Shown here in pieces: positions 39,477-47,804 of a stretch of 64,000 bases of DNA. Made by a program: the position numbers and the translations under genes. The DNA is taken from assembly GCF_025290835.2 (NCBI RefSeq), contig NZ_JAOCQD020000003.1, positions 1-64,000 of the forward strand. Reading direction: 5' to 3'. The notes under the pieces are model-generated. The model was given only the letters and a program-made list of their open reading frames with translations, was not told the DNA's origin and made no database searches. This DNA comes from Aquabacterium sp. OR-4. Its GTDB lineage: Bacteria > Pseudomonadota > Gammaproteobacteria > Burkholderiales > Burkholderiaceae_C. How positions within the stretch are numbered: position 1 is the stretch's first letter; each line of letters begins with the position of its first letter.

Positions 39477-40034
39477 TCAGCCGGCCTTCAGGCTGGCGTA
39501 GAGAAAGCTGCGCGCCTTCTCCCAGTCGCGTTCGACGCTGCGCTTGCCCACGCCCAGCGCACGGGCGATCTCGTCCATCTCCAGCCCGACAAAAAAGCGC
39601 ATCTCGACCACCTGCACCAGGCGCGGGTCGATGCCCGCCAGTTCGGCCAGCGCCTCGTGCACGGCCAGGATCTGCGCGTCGCCGGCGGGCAGCGCGTTGG
39701 CGGCCGCGGTGTCCAGCGTGATGTGGCACTGGCCACCGCCACGGCGGTCGGTGCGGGCCTCGCGCACCAGATCAACCACCACTGAACGCATCACGCTGGC
39801 CGCGTAGGTCAGGAAGTGGCCGCGGTCCTTGACCTCGAGCTGCTGCAGCTTGACCAGGCGCAGATAGCTCTCGTGCACCAGCGCGGTGGTGTCCAGGCCT
39901 TGCGGTCCGTCGCCCAGGCACAGCCTGGCGTGGGCGATGCGGCGCAGATCGGCATAGAGCAGTTCGCAGAGCCTGCTGACGGCGGCGCCGTTGCCCTGGC
40001 CGGCCTGCTGGATGAGTGTGGTGATCTCTCCCAT
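39477..40034 (-). CDS. ECF-type RNA polymerase sigma factor, kinase-linked
   Basis: 185 residues. Sigma2-like LLYADLRRIAHARL and LVHESYLRL, and sigma4-like MRFFVGLEMDEIARALGVGKRSVERDW are seen; the order and length fit the ECF class found beside Ser/Thr kinases in Burkholderiales and Planctomycetes. No anti-sigma gene is next to it; the downstream kinase probably replaces one. The start ATG (40032-40034) lies after a GC-rich stretch. A 7-bp tandem repeat sits about 90-130 bp upstream in the promoter region. Confidence 0.9.
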   Translation of the reverse strand: MGEITTLIQQAGQGNGAAVSRLCELLYADLRRIAHARLCLGDGPQGLDTTALVHESYLRLVKLQQLEVKDRGHFLTYAASVMRSVVVDLVREARTDRRGGGQCHITLDTAAANALPAGDAQILAVHEALAELAGIDPRLVQVVEMRFFVGLEMDEIARALGVGKRSVERDWEKARSFLYASLKAG

Positions 40035-40121
40035 GGGCCCGATTCTGAGGCCTGGCCCGCTGGCGCACAGCGGTGCGCCTAACGTCAAAAGGTGATGGGC
40101 GGTGGATGCCCGTGGCCGGTA

Positions 40122-40163
40122 GCCCGCGGCCCGCGGCCCGCGGCCCGCGGCCCGCGGCCCGCG
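40122..40163. repeat. Six tandem copies of a 7-bp unit
   Basis: GCCCGCG is repeated six times in the divergent gap between the ECF sigma gene and the DnaQ-like exonuclease gene. Its length could vary by slippage and change promoter spacing. Confidence 0.85.
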
Positions 40164-40237
40164 GCTGACGTACGCTGTGGTGCCGTTGAATGGCCGCATC
40201 CGCCGTGAGGCGGCCCAAAGCGATCCCGCCACACACC

Positions 40238-40897
40238 ATGCCCATTGCCGTCATCGACTTCGAAACCACCGGCAGCGCACCCAGCCAGGGTGCGCGTGCC
40301 ACCGAGATTGCCGCCGTGCTGGTGGACGGCGGCCGCATCGTCGGCCACTACCAGAGCCTGATGCGCAGCGGCGCCTGGGTGCCACCCTTCATCGAGCAAC
40401 TCACGGGCATCAGCAACCGGATGCTGGCCGACGCGCCACCATCGCAGCAGGTGATGCACGAGGTGCTGGCCTTCACGGCCGGCTGCCCGCTGGTGGCGCA
40501 CAACGCGGCCTTTGACCGCGCGTTCTGGCGCAGCGAGGCGGCGCTGGCCCGTGCGGGCACCGACGGTGGCCGCGGCGGTGACACCGGCCAGGCCGTCGAC
40601 GACCCGCCCTTTGCGTGCACCGTGCGCTTGTCGCGCCGGCTCTTTCCGCAGGCCCCCAACCACCGCCTGGGCACGCTGGCGGCATGGCATCGCCTGCCCG
40701 ATGCCGGGCGCGCCCACCGCGCCCTGGCCGACGCCACGGTCACCGCCCACCTGCTGCTGCGCCTGCAGGACGAGCTGGCGCTGCGCCTGGGCCATGGGTG
40801 CAGCGCCGCGATCGACCATGCGCTGCTGTGCACCGTGCAGACCTGGCCGGTGGCCGGCGTGGCCAAGGCGCTGGCGGCACGCGCCGGCGCGCGCTGA
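40238..40897 (+). CDS. DnaQ-like 3'-5' exonuclease
   Basis: 219 residues, DEDDh exonuclease: DFETTG (motif I), HNAAFDRAFW (motif II), and HRALADATVTA (motif III with its His and Asp). It resembles the epsilon proofreading subunit and its stand-alone homologues. A Gly-rich insertion follows motif II. It is not next to a polymerase gene; it starts at ATG 40238, the first ATG that gives a family-like beginning (MPIAVIDFETTG). It likely trims DNA or RNA ends in repair. Confidence 0.9.
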   Translation: MPIAVIDFETTGSAPSQGARATEIAAVLVDGGRIVGHYQSLMRSGAWVPPFIEQLTGISNRMLADAPPSQQVMHEVLAFTAGCPLVAHNAAFDRAFWRSEAALARAGTDGGRGGDTGQAVDDPPFACTVRLSRRLFPQAPNHRLGTLAAWHRLPDAGRAHRALADATVTAHLLLRLQDELALRLGHGCSAAIDHALLCTVQTWPVAGVAKALAARAGAR

Positions 40898-40924
40898 GTG
40901 CCGGGTCGGGCACGGCGGCAGCGG

Positions 40925-40996
40925 GCCGCCAACGGCCCGCCTGCAGCGCCTGCCGCCAACGGCCCGCCTACAGCGCCTGCCGCCAACGGCCCGCCT
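40925..40996. repeat. 27-bp tandem repeat, about 2.7 copies
   Basis: The unit GCCGCCAACGGCCCGCCTAC plus AGCGCCT recurs at 40925, 40952 and (partly) 40979, between the stops of the exonuclease and the LysR gene. It differs in sequence from the 26-bp array at 30.2 kb but has the same size and placement between convergent genes. Confidence 0.85.
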
Positions 40997-41001
40997 GACG
41001 C

Positions 41002-41913
41002 TCAGACCGCGAACAGCTTCTGGATGCTCGACCTCAGCCACATCGTGGCCGAATCCTTGTGCGCGCGGCGGTGCCAGAACTGGTGCACCGGGATCACCGG
41101 CGCCTTGACCGGCGTCTCGAAGATGCGCAGCTCGGCGTAGCGCGAGCAGATGTCGGCCAGGTCGCGCGGCACGGTGGCGATCAGGTCGCTGGCTTCGATG
41201 ATGGGCGGCAGGCTCATGAAGTGCGAGATCTCCAGCGCCACATCGCGCCGCAGCCCCTGCTGCTGCAGGTATTGCTCGAACACATGGGCCCGCCCGTCGG
41301 GCTTGACGAGCACATGGCGCATCGCCAGGTACGCGTCCACGCTCAGCGGCGCCTCGCCGTCGCCCACGCCGGGGTGGCCGCGCCGCACCACGCAGACATG
41401 GTGGTTGTCGAACAGCTTCTGGCGAAAGAACTCGGCGCTGTCGAGGTCGGGAAAGTAGCCCAGCGCCAGGTCGGCCGCACCCGAGGCCAGCGCCTCCGAC
41501 GCGGCCAGCCGCGGGCGCGACACCACGCGCAGGCGCAGGTGCGGCGCCGCCTGCGCCAGGTAGGCCAGCAGTGGCGGCACGAAGTGGATCTCGCCGATGT
41601 CGGGCGTGATCAGCGTGAAGATGCGCTCGCTGGTGGCGGGGTCGAACTCGGCGCTGTTCAGGATCTCGGTCTTCACCGTCTCCACCACGCGCCGCACATG
41701 CGGCGCCAGCGCCTGGGCGCGCAGCGTGGGTTCCATGTGGCTGCCGGTCTTGACGAACAGCGCGTCGCCGAACAGCGCGCGCAGCCGGTTCAGCGCCGCG
41801 CTCATGGCGGGTTGGCTGAGCCCGATGGCCTCGCCCGCGCGGGTCACGCTGCGGTGCTCGGCCATCGCGTCAAAGCTCACCAGCAGATTCAGGTCGACCT
41901 TGGAGATATCCAT
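41002..41913 (-). CDS. LysR-type regulator of the NodD/NahR kind
   Basis: 303 residues. The DNA-binding part VDLNLLVSFDAMAEHRSVTRA, then IGLSQPAMSAALNRLRALFGDALFV, is of the NodD/NahR subgroup, whose members sense flavonoids, salicylate or related aromatics. An effector domain follows. The gene is divergent from an operon for aromatic breakdown. An ATC-N9-GAT box covers its own start codon, so it should repress itself and activate the operon. MDISKVDLNLL is chosen as the start. The effector is unknown; a phenolic aglycone is the best guess. Confidence 0.93.
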   Translation of the reverse strand: MDISKVDLNLLVSFDAMAEHRSVTRAGEAIGLSQPAMSAALNRLRALFGDALFVKTGSHMEPTLRAQALAPHVRRVVETVKTEILNSAEFDPATSERIFTLITPDIGEIHFVPPLLAYLAQAAPHLRLRVVSRPRLAASEALASGAADLALGYFPDLDSAEFFRQKLFDNHHVCVVRRGHPGVGDGEAPLSVDAYLAMRHVLVKPDGRAHVFEQYLQQQGLRRDVALEISHFMSLPPIIEASDLIATVPRDLADICSRYAELRIFETPVKAPVIPVHQFWHRRAHKDSATMWLRSSIQKLFAV

Positions 41914-41922
41914 TCGCTGGAT
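41908..41922. promoter_or_regulatory. LysR-type box ATCCA-N5-TGGAT at the lysR start
   Basis: ATCCATTCGCTGGAT is a 15-bp palindrome of the ATC-N9-GAT type bound by LysR-family regulators, including NodD. A second, wider pair ATCCA-N10-TGGAT lies at 41930-41949. The first one overlaps the start codon of lysR; both face the operon starting at 42039. The same palindrome form recurs at 50188-50202. Confidence 0.6.
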
Positions 41923-42038
41923 TCTAAATATCCATCCCATCATCTGGATGAATTGAAGGCGTTTTCCTAGAGTTGCTGCCAGTGCAAAGCAATGCCTCGC
42001 CCGCCCCGGGCAAAGAGGCTCACCTGGAGACGACACCC

Positions 42039-42464
42039 ATGTCCACGCTGACCCTGGCGCAGGCCAATGCCCTGCTGGCCGCTGCGCTGGCCGCTGCCCG
42101 CGCCGCCGGCCACGCGCCGATGGCCGTGGTGGTGCTGGACGAAGCCGGCCACCTCAAGGCCGCCCAGCGCGAAGACGGCGCCAGCATGTTCCGCATCGAC
42201 ATCGCCACCGCCAAGGCCTGGGGCGCGGTGGGCATGGGCGCGTCGAGCCGGCTGCTGGCCGAGCGCGCCAAAGCCAACCCCAACTTCTTCACCACCCTGG
42301 CCGACACGGCCAGGGGCCGCTTCCTGCCGCAGACGGGCGCCGTGCTGATCAAGGACGGCGCGGGCCGCGTGCTGGGCGCGGTGGGCGCCTCGGGCGGCAG
42401 CGGCGACGAGGACGAGGCCATTTGCATGGCCGGGGTGCAGGCCGCCGGCCTGGTGGCCGGATGA
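42039..42464 (+). CDS. GlcG/HbpS-like protein (haem-degrading family)
   Basis: 141 residues of the GlcG/HbpS/PduO-C-like fold: LTLAQANALLAAALAAARA at the start, APMAVVVLDEAGHLKAAQRE, RIDIATAKAWGAVGMGASSR, and the C-terminal GAVGASGGSGDEDEAICMAGV. Such proteins bind small molecules or haem and often accompany aromatic or glycolate oxidation operons, with unclear roles. It is the first gene of the operon and its stop overlaps the next start (ATGA). It starts at ATG 42039, which follows a purine-rich ggagacga. Confidence 0.88.
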   Translation: MSTLTLAQANALLAAALAAARAAGHAPMAVVVLDEAGHLKAAQREDGASMFRIDIATAKAWGAVGMGASSRLLAERAKANPNFFTTLADTARGRFLPQTGAVLIKDGAGRVLGAVGASGGSGDEDEAICMAGVQAAGLVAG

Positions 42465-43504
42465 GCTTGCAGCCCTGCGCCTGCCGCGGCATCGACGTGC
42501 ACGCGCACGTGGTGCCCGAGCACTTTCCGGCCTACCTGGGCGCGCATGTGCCGGCGCAGTGGCCGCACACCGTGGCCGCGCCCGCGCAGGGCGGGCTCTG
42601 CCACCGCCACGTGATGATTGCCGGCCAGCAGTACCGCACGGTGTCGGAGAAGTGCTGGAGCACGCCGCGCCGCCTGGCCGACCTGCCCGGCATGGGCCTG
42701 GCCCGGCAGGTGATCTCGCCGATGCCCGAGCTGCTGAGCTACTGGCTGGCGCCGGCCGATGCCCATGCGCTGCTGCGCTACCTGAACGAGCAGACCGCCG
42801 CCATGGTGGCCGACAGCGGCGGCGCGCTGCTGGGCCTGGCCGCCGTGCCGCTGCAGGATCTTTCGCTTGCCATCGCCGAGCTGCGCCACGCCGTCGAGGC
42901 GCTGGGCCTGGTGGGTGTGGAGCTGGGCAGCAATGTCAACGGCGTGCCCATCGGCCACCCGTGCTTCCTGCCCTTCTTCCAGGCCTGCGAGGCGCTGGAC
43001 GTGCCGGTCTTCGTGCACGCCCTCAAGCCCACCGGCATGGACCGCCTGGTGGGCCCCGCGCCGCTGCAGCAGGTGCTGGCCTACCCGAGCGACGTGGGCC
43101 TGGCCGCGGCCTCGGTCATCACCGCCAACCTGCTGCTGGCCTGCCCGCGCCTGCGCATCGCCTTCAGCCATGGCGGCGGCACGCTGGCCATGCTGCTGCC
43201 GCGCCTGCAGCAGGGCTGGCAGGTGTTTGCGGCGCTGCGCGAGCAGGTGCAGGCCTCGCCGCTGGCGCAGGCGCGCCAGCTGTTCTTCGACACGCTGGTG
43301 TTCGACGAATCCACGCTGCGCCATCTGGTCGATCGCTTCGGCCCGGGCCAGCTGATGCTGGGCAGCGACTACCCCTTCAACTTCCATGAGCGCACGCCGG
43401 CGCAGCGTGTCGAGGCCGCCGGCTTTGACGGCGCCACCGTCAGCGCGCTGCTGCATGGCAATGCCGAGCGTTTTTTCGGCCTCACCCCACAGGCTATCCC
43501 ATGA
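42461..43504 (+). CDS. ACMSD-like amidohydrolase/decarboxylase
   Basis: 347 residues of the Amidohydro_2 (ACMSD, OH-DDVA hydrolase) family of metal-dependent TIM barrels. The metal ligands are visible: VHAHVVPEHFP at the N-terminus, the His in FVHALKP, the His in FSHGGGTLAML, and the Asp in LGSDYPFNFHE. Family members decarboxylate or hydrolyse ring-cleavage products of aromatics, so it most likely acts after the dioxygenase in this operon. Start and stop overlap both neighbours by four bases (ATGA), a sign of tight co-translation. Confidence 0.9.
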   Translation: MSLQPCACRGIDVHAHVVPEHFPAYLGAHVPAQWPHTVAAPAQGGLCHRHVMIAGQQYRTVSEKCWSTPRRLADLPGMGLARQVISPMPELLSYWLAPADAHALLRYLNEQTAAMVADSGGALLGLAAVPLQDLSLAIAELRHAVEALGLVGVELGSNVNGVPIGHPCFLPFFQACEALDVPVFVHALKPTGMDRLVGPAPLQQVLAYPSDVGLAAASVITANLLLACPRLRIAFSHGGGTLAMLLPRLQQGWQVFAALREQVQASPLAQARQLFFDTLVFDESTLRHLVDRFGPGQLMLGSDYPFNFHERTPAQRVEAAGFDGATVSALLHGNAERFFGLTPQAIP

Positions 43505-44397
43505 GTTCACGCTGGATCAGCGGGCTGCGCAGCGTGGCCCTCGACGTGCCCGACCTGGCGCGCGCCGAGCGCTTCTACACCGAGGTCTGGCGGCTGCGGC
43601 TGGCCGCCCGCACGGCCGACACGATCTACCTGCGCGGCAGCGGTGCCGACCACCACCTGCTGGCGCTGCATGCTGCCCGCACGCTGGCCATCCGCCAGGT
43701 CACGCTGCGCGCCCGCCACCCGGCCGCGCTGGCCGAGCTGGCCCGGGCGGCGGTGGCTGCGGGTGGCCGTGTGCTGCGGGGCCCGGCCCCGCTGGACGAG
43801 CCCGGCGGCGGCACCGGCCTGAGCCTGCGCGACCCCTGCGGCCGCTTGTTCCAGGTGGTGCACGGCGACGCCCGCCACACCGACACCGACGAGCAGGCCG
43901 ACAGCCCCATCCGCCTGGCCCATGCGGTGCTCAACAGCCAGGCGCTGCCGGCCAGCCAGGCCTGGATCGAGCAGGCGCTGGGCTTCACGTTGACCGATCG
44001 CACGCGCATCATGGCCTTTCTGAACTGCGACCGTGACCACCACACGCTCGCCCTCGGCGACGCCGACAACGACGCGCTCAACCACATCGCGTTCGTGATG
44101 CCCAGCGTCGACGCCGTCATGCGTGGCGGCGGCCGCATGCGCGATGCCGGCCATGCCATCGAGTGGGGCCCCGGCCGCCACGGCCCCGGCAACAACGCCT
44201 TCAACTACTTCATCGGCCCGTTCGGCGAGGTCATCGAGTACACGGCCGAGGTCGAGCAGATCGATGACAGCTACCGCGCCGGTGGCCCCGCCGACTGGAC
44301 CTGGCCGCCCGGCCGCGTTGACCAATGGGGCATCTCGGCCCCGCCCAGCGCCGCGCTCAAGGCCGCGCAGCGCAGCGTCTTCTTCATCCCGACCTGA
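43501..44397 (+). CDS. Two-domain extradiol dioxygenase-like (VOC) protein
   Basis: 298 residues with two VOC halves, the layout of catechol/2,3-dihydroxybiphenyl extradiol dioxygenases. In the second half the Fe(II) ligands are present: His in LAHAVLN, His in ALNHIAFVM, and Glu in GEVIEYTAE. Also GRHGPGNNAFNYF, a family-typical substrate loop. It should open an aromatic ring next to two hydroxyl groups. Downstream are a FAH-type hydrolase and a flavin monooxygenase, as in meta-cleavage pathways. The exact substrate is not readable. Confidence 0.9.
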   Translation: MSSRWISGLRSVALDVPDLARAERFYTEVWRLRLAARTADTIYLRGSGADHHLLALHAARTLAIRQVTLRARHPAALAELARAAVAAGGRVLRGPAPLDEPGGGTGLSLRDPCGRLFQVVHGDARHTDTDEQADSPIRLAHAVLNSQALPASQAWIEQALGFTLTDRTRIMAFLNCDRDHHTLALGDADNDALNHIAFVMPSVDAVMRGGGRMRDAGHAIEWGPGRHGPGNNAFNYFIGPFGEVIEYTAEVEQIDDSYRAGGPADWTWPPGRVDQWGISAPPSAALKAAQRSVFFIPT

Positions 44398-44410
44398 ATC
44401 GAGCCCCGCC

Positions 44411-45280
44411 ATGAAATTCACCACCTTCCTCAGCACCGATGGCCAGCCCCGCCTGGGCCTGGTCGATGGCGACCAGGTCATCGACCTGAACGCCGCCCAG
44501 CCGCAGGTGCCGGCCGGGCTGCGCGCGGCGCTGGAAGCCGGCGCCGACCTGGCCAGCGCCGGCGCCGCGGCCCTGGCCAGCCAGGCGCCGCGCCTGCCGC
44601 TGGCCAGCCTGGCGCTGGCCCCGCTGGTGCCCGAACCCGGCAAGACCATCTGCCTGGGCCTGAACTACTACGACCACGCCAAGGAAGGCGGCCGCGAGAA
44701 GCCCGACTACCCGTGGTTCTTCTTTCGCGGCAAGAGCTCGCTGATCGGCCACGGCGCCGCGGGCCAGCTGCCCAGCGTGTCGGAGAAGTTCGACTACGAG
44801 GCCGAGCTGGCCCTGGTCATCGGCAGCCGGGTGCCGCGCCACGTCAGCCAGGCCGACGCGCTGCAACACGTGTTCGGCTACACCTGCTTCAACGACATGT
44901 CGGTGCGCGACTACCAGAAGCGCACGCCGCAATGGACCATCGGCAAGAACTTCGACGCCACCGGCGGCTTCGGCCCGGTGCTCGTCACCGCCGATGAGCT
45001 GGCCCCCGGCGCCACCGGCCTGCGCATCCAGAGCCGGCTCAACGGCCAGGTGATGCAGGACGCCTCCACCACCGACATGATCTGGGGCGTGGCCGAGACC
45101 ATCGCGCTGCTGTCCGACTGCCTGACGCTGGAGCCGGGCGATGTCATCGTCATGGGCACGCCGGCCGGCGTGGGCCAGGCGCGCACGCCGCCAGTGTGGA
45201 TGAAGGACGGCGACGTGATCGAGATCGCCATCGAGCGCATCGGCACGCTGGTCAATCCGATCCGCCGCGAAAAGGCCTGA
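44411..45280 (+). CDS. Fumarylacetoacetate hydrolase family protein
   Basis: 289 residues. FAH-family enzymes hydrate, hydrolyse or decarboxylate dienoic ring-cleavage products. Seen are KTICLGLNYYDHAKEGG, the metal site EAELALVIG with DYEAELA, FGYTCFNDMSVRDYQ, GKNFDATGGFGPVLV, and the end VMGTPAGVG. An 80-residue N-terminal segment precedes the core, normal for this group. It follows the dioxygenase by 13 bp and is followed by the monooxygenase by 3 bp. In a meta pathway it would take the semialdehyde/dienoate after ring opening. Confidence 0.93.
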   Translation: MKFTTFLSTDGQPRLGLVDGDQVIDLNAAQPQVPAGLRAALEAGADLASAGAAALASQAPRLPLASLALAPLVPEPGKTICLGLNYYDHAKEGGREKPDYPWFFFRGKSSLIGHGAAGQLPSVSEKFDYEAELALVIGSRVPRHVSQADALQHVFGYTCFNDMSVRDYQKRTPQWTIGKNFDATGGFGPVLVTADELAPGATGLRIQSRLNGQVMQDASTTDMIWGVAETIALLSDCLTLEPGDVIVMGTPAGVGQARTPPVWMKDGDVIEIAIERIGTLVNPIRREKA

Positions 45281-45283
45281 GCG

Positions 45284-46825
45284 ATGGCCGAGCCGCTTTA
45301 TGACGTGGCCATCGTCGGCTTCGGGCCCAGCGGCGCCGTGGCGGCGGCGCTGCTGGGCCAGGCCGGCTTCAAGGTCTTCGTGGCCGATCGGGCGCACGAG
45401 GTCTACGACCGCCCGCGCGCCATCGCGCTGGACCACGAGGTGTTGCGCGTGTTCCAGCAGCTGGGCGTGGTCGAGCAGATCGAGCCCTTCATGGAGCCGT
45501 TCACCGACTCGTGCTACTACGGCGTGGACGGCGAGCTGATCCGCCGCATGACGATGGTGGCGCCGCCCTATCCGCAGGGCTACACGCCCTCGGTGGTGTT
45601 CACCCAGCCGCCGCTCGAGCAGGCGCTGCGCCGCGCGGTGGCCGCGCGGCCGTCGGTCATCGTCCAGACCGGGCTGACGGTGGTCGACCTGCAGCAGACG
45701 CCCGAGCAGGTGCTGCTGCACTGCCGCGCCGAAGACGGCCGCGAGCAGCAGGTGCGCGCGCGCTACGCCATCGGCTGCGACGGCGCCTCCAGCACCGTGC
45801 GCGAGCGGGTCGGCATCACGCTGCGCGACCTGTCCTTTGACGAGCCCTGGCTGGTGGTCGACGTGCTGGCCAATGCGCAGGGCCTGGCCAAGCTGCCCAC
45901 CACCAGCGTGCAGTACTGCGAGCCCGAGCGGCCCTGCACCTACGTGATCGGCCCCAAGAACCACCGCCGCTGGGAGATCTCGCTGAAGGCCGGCGAAGAC
46001 CCCCGCGCCGTGGTCGAGGACGATGCCACCTGGGCGCTGCTGTCGCGCTGGCTCACGCCGGCCGATGGCACGCTGTGGCGCCAGGCCGCCTACCGCTTCC
46101 ATGCGCTGGTGGCCGAGCAGTGGCGCGTGGGCCGCGTCTTCATCGCCGGCGACGCCGCGCACCAGCAGCCGCCCTTTCTGGGCCAGGGCATGTGCCAGGG
46201 CGTGCGCGATGTCGTCAACCTGGCCTGGAAGCTGGCCGCCGTGCTGCACGGCGAGGTGCAGGGCGCCGCCGCCGACACGCTGCTCGACAGCTACGGCCTC
46301 GAGCGCCAGGCCCACGTCACCGAGCTGACCACCCGCCTGAAGGGCATTGGCGCGGTGATCTGCGAACGCGACGTGGCCGCGGCACGCAGCCGCGACCGCC
46401 AGATGCTGGCCGAAGGCGTGGCGCCCAGGCCGCGCCAGGACGTCTTGCCGCGGCTGAGCACCGGCCTGCTGGACGGCAGCCCTGCGGCGGGCAGCCTGGC
46501 GCCCCAGCCCTGGCTGCAGCTGCCCGACCGCCGCGTGCGCATGGACCACTGGCTGGGCTGCGGCTGGCGCCTGCTGATCGCGGCCGGCAGCGACCTGGGC
46601 GGGCCCACGCCGGAGCAGGCCCGCATGCTCGCACTGCAGACGCTGCGCCTGGGCCATGGCGAGGGCTGCCTGGCCGAGGCCGAGGGCGTGATGGCGCGCT
46701 GGTTCGCGGCCCAGGGCTGCCAGGCCGTGCTGCTGCGGCCCGACCACTACGTCTACGGCACGGCCGCCGATGCCGCCGGCCTGCGCGCCTTGCTGGACGG
46801 CGCCAAGGCCGCCCTGCATGGCTGA
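45284..46825 (+). CDS. FAD-dependent aromatic monooxygenase (MhpA/FdeE-like)
   Basis: 513 residues, flavoprotein hydroxylase of the MhpA/PheA type. GXGXXG-type FAD fingerprint GFGPSGAVAAALLG at the N-terminus, the DG motif GCDGASSTVRE in the middle, and the second FAD motif RVFIAGDAAHQQPPFLGQGM. It would insert a hydroxyl ortho to an existing phenolic OH to make a catechol for the dioxygenase. In the known naringenin pathway of Herbaspirillum a flavin monooxygenase of this general type (FdeE) starts ring A attack. It uses NAD(P)H. Confidence 0.93.
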   Translation: MAEPLYDVAIVGFGPSGAVAAALLGQAGFKVFVADRAHEVYDRPRAIALDHEVLRVFQQLGVVEQIEPFMEPFTDSCYYGVDGELIRRMTMVAPPYPQGYTPSVVFTQPPLEQALRRAVAARPSVIVQTGLTVVDLQQTPEQVLLHCRAEDGREQQVRARYAIGCDGASSTVRERVGITLRDLSFDEPWLVVDVLANAQGLAKLPTTSVQYCEPERPCTYVIGPKNHRRWEISLKAGEDPRAVVEDDATWALLSRWLTPADGTLWRQAAYRFHALVAEQWRVGRVFIAGDAAHQQPPFLGQGMCQGVRDVVNLAWKLAAVLHGEVQGAAADTLLDSYGLERQAHVTELTTRLKGIGAVICERDVAAARSRDRQMLAEGVAPRPRQDVLPRLSTGLLDGSPAAGSLAPQPWLQLPDRRVRMDHWLGCGWRLLIAAGSDLGGPTPEQARMLALQTLRLGHGEGCLAEAEGVMARWFAAQGCQAVLLRPDHYVYGTAADAAGLRALLDGAKAALHG

Positions 46826-46844
46826 TCACCCGGATACTCCGACC

Positions 46845-47759
46845 ATGAGCACCGTGCCCGAACCGCTGACCACGCCGCCGGCCCAGCCGTTGGCCCAGCA
46901 GTTGGCCGCCCTGGGCGCCGGCGCCAGCCTGCCCGATGTGCAGGCCCTGTACGAGCCGCTGCTGGCGCTGCAGCCCACCGACGGCGTGCTGCAGCTGAGC
47001 CCTCAGCGCTACGGCGCCCACGCGCGCCAGGTGCTCGATGTTTATCGCCCGGCCGCCCAGGCCGGCGCGGCCTGCCCGCTGCTGCTGTTTTTCCACGGTG
47101 GCGGCTTCATCCGCGGCGACAAGGCGCACAAGGCCAACATCGGCTGGCATCTGGCGCGCCACGGCATCGTCACCGTGCTGCCCAACTACCGCCTCGCGCC
47201 CGAGCACCGCTGGCCCGCCGGGCCCGAGGACGTGGCCGCCGCCCTGGCCTGGGCGCGCGCGCATGCGCACAGCCTGGGCGCCGACCCCGCGCGCATCGTG
47301 CTGATGGGCGAGTCGGCCGGCGCGGCACATGTGGCGGCGGCCTGCCTGATGCAGCGCTTTGGCGTGTCCGGCATCCGCGGCGCCATCCTGGTGTCCGGGC
47401 CGTACAACGCCCGGCTCGAGCGCCTGTCGCGCGAGGCCTTCGGCATCGCCACGCCCGACCCGCGCAACGACGCCTACTTCGGCACCGACGAGCCCGAGGC
47501 GCTGGCCGCCATGAGCATCACCGAGCAGCTGGACGCGGCGCCGCTGCCGCTGCTGATCAGCTACGCCGAGCGCGATCTGCTGCAGATGCAGGTGCAGGCC
47601 GGCGAGCTGTTTGCGCGGCTGGCCGGGCGGCATGGCTTCAGGCCCGAGCTGCAGGTCATCCGCCACCACAACCACTTCTCGCAGACCCTGGCCGTCAACA
47701 CCGGCGACCCCAGCCTGAGCGGGCCGGTGCTGGACTTCATCGCCCGACACGCGCGCTGA
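46845..47759 (+). CDS. HSL-type alpha/beta hydrolase (esterase)
   Basis: 304 residues. HGGGF is the oxyanion-hole motif and GESAG holds the nucleophile Ser, as in hormone-sensitive-lipase-like esterases (family IV); LAPEHRWPAG is also usual. The catalytic His is in HHNHFSQ. No signal peptide, so it acts in the cytoplasm, perhaps on an ester, lactone or dienol product of the ring-cleavage operon. ATG 46845 was chosen, the ATG at 46818 that overlaps the monooxygenase stop is also possible. It is the last gene of the operon before the exported GH3. Confidence 0.88.
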   Translation: MSTVPEPLTTPPAQPLAQQLAALGAGASLPDVQALYEPLLALQPTDGVLQLSPQRYGAHARQVLDVYRPAAQAGAACPLLLFFHGGGFIRGDKAHKANIGWHLARHGIVTVLPNYRLAPEHRWPAGPEDVAAALAWARAHAHSLGADPARIVLMGESAGAAHVAAACLMQRFGVSGIRGAILVSGPYNARLERLSREAFGIATPDPRNDAYFGTDEPEALAAMSITEQLDAAPLPLLISYAERDLLQMQVQAGELFARLAGRHGFRPELQVIRHHNHFSQTLAVNTGDPSLSGPVLDFIARHAR

Positions 47760-47804
47760 CAGGCCCGCCGTCCAACGCCCGCCGGGTGCCCCGGCAGACT
47801 CACC

